Assembly (NCBI GenBank): GCA_017882835.1
Contig: JADGOU010000214.1
Location: 1-5,307 of the forward strand
Direction of reading: 5' to 3'
DNA: 5,307 nucleotides
Source: Frankiaceae bacterium
Lineage (GTDB): Bacteria; Actinomycetota; Actinomycetes; JADGOU01
Both the position numbers and the translations under genes were made by a program. Shown one piece after another: positions 4,962 to 5,307 of this stretch (position 1 is the stretch's first letter; each line of letters opens with the position of its first letter). Below the pieces are notes generated by a model. That model was not told the origin of the DNA. It ran no database searches and was given only the letters and a program-made list of their open reading frames with translations.

Positions 4962-5307
4962 CCGCGGCGATGTCGGCCGCGGTGGGCGGCAGGTGCTGTC
5001 CGCGGTCGAGGTCGTCGCGCCGGTCCCGGCCGCGGAGTCGACCCAGCGGCTCGGTGTCGGGGTCGAGGGCGTCGACGACGGCCGTGCGCAGCAGGCTCTC
5101 GTCGAGTCCGGTGCTGTCGGCGACCGCGGCGATCTCCCGTTCCCAGCTGGCGGTGGGCGCCTGGATGATGACGGCGGCGGCGCTGCGGGCCGCGGTGACG
5201 CGGTCCTCGGCCCACCGCAGCTCGCGGCCGGCGAGGGCCTGGTCGACGAGCTGGCGGCCCATCGGCTGGGCCAGGGCGAGCCGGTCGACGAGGGCGGCGG
5301 GGCCGTG
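4852..5307 (-). CDS. Unrecognised protein, C-terminal part (5' end beyond right edge)
   Basis: A minus-strand frame is open from the right edge to a TGA at 4852-4854 and covers 151 residues. Its codons end in G or C almost without exception across 4990-5307, and the sequence looks like a real helical protein, e.g. LAGRELRWAEDRVTAARSAA and ADSTGLDESLLRTAVVDALDPDTEPLG. From about 4965 to the stop it becomes Pro/Arg/Ala-rich and low in complexity. An internal ATG at 5262 exists, but the frame continues upstream with the same codon bias, so the start is probably outside the window. I do not recognise the family. Its helical, charged character and the recombinase remnant at the other end would fit a plasmid or integrative-element protein (for example a relaxase or transfer protein tail), but this is a guess. 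It converges on permease 2 and overlaps its 3' end by 110 bases. Confidence 0.65.
   Translation of the reverse strand, partial: HGPAALVDRLALAQPMGRQLVDQALAGRELRWAEDRVTAARSAAAVIIQAPTASWEREIAAVADSTGLDESLLRTAVVDALDPDTEPLGRLRGRDRRDDLDRGQHLPPTAADIAAVSASPAASVRRPRQQPPADAGRRPAALAAARGRARR
4896..4915. repeat. 10-bp perfect tandem duplication in the convergent overlap
   Basis: GTCGGCCGGC occurs twice head to tail (4896-4905 and 4906-4915), within a wider GGCCGG-rich stretch (about 4871-4950). The unit is not a multiple of three, so gaining or losing one copy shifts both the permease 2 tail frame and the convergent minus-strand frame. Confidence 0.6.

Noticed and set aside
1..5307. tRNA, rRNA, CRISPR array, riboswitch or insertion-sequence ends
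   Set aside because: No cloverleaf-like sequence with a CCA end, no regularly spaced repeats, no recognisable riboswitch core and no terminal inverted repeats were found by eye on either strand.

Overview
The window is about 5.3 kb of very GC-rich DNA. Nearly every codon of the main genes ends in G or C, which points to an actinomycete (Pseudonocardia-, Frankia- or Mycolicibacterium-like; the genus cannot be settled from this sequence). The core is a complete four-gene ABC importer for a divalent transition metal (Zn and/or Mn). A small zinc-sensor-type repressor lies upstream on the opposite strand. Incomplete genes that look like mobile or accessory DNA sit at both edges.

Layout from left to right: (1) 3-233, the C-terminal end of a tyrosine recombinase/integrase that keeps the active-site Tyr region but loses the family pattern further upstream; (2) complement 343-684, an ArsR/SmtB-family metal-sensing repressor with an exact SmtB-like alpha-5 zinc-site spacing; (3) 685-775, a divergent intergenic region with several small inverted repeats; (4) 776 to about 1071, the start of a lipoprotein gene whose reading frame breaks after the signal peptide, so it is probably a pseudogene or the scar of a recombination junction; (5) 1072-2043 metal-binding lipoprotein, 2040-2936 ATPase, 2956-3882 permease 1 and 3879-4961 permease 2, packed with ATGA overlaps or a 19-base gap as a single operon; (6) complement 4852-5307, the 3' part of an unrecognised gene that enters from the right edge and overlaps the permease 2 tail on the opposite strand.

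The importer works as one machine. The lipoprotein captures the metal outside the membrane, the two paralogous permeases form the channel, and the ATPase drives transport. The gene order SBP-ATPase-permease-permease is that of TroABCD/SitABCD-type systems rather than the one-permease ZnuABC layout. The metal ligands predicted in the binding protein (His, His, Glu, Glu, with no His-rich loop) leave Zn versus Mn open. The neighbouring SmtB-like repressor suggests zinc, but the control logic (a repressor released by excess zinc next to an importer) is odd, and it may instead control only itself or the broken lipoprotein gene. I see no clearly new type of system. The most interesting points are the sensor/importer pairing, the broken lipoprotein gene at the junction, and the recombinase remnant that suggests the cassette sits in mobile DNA.
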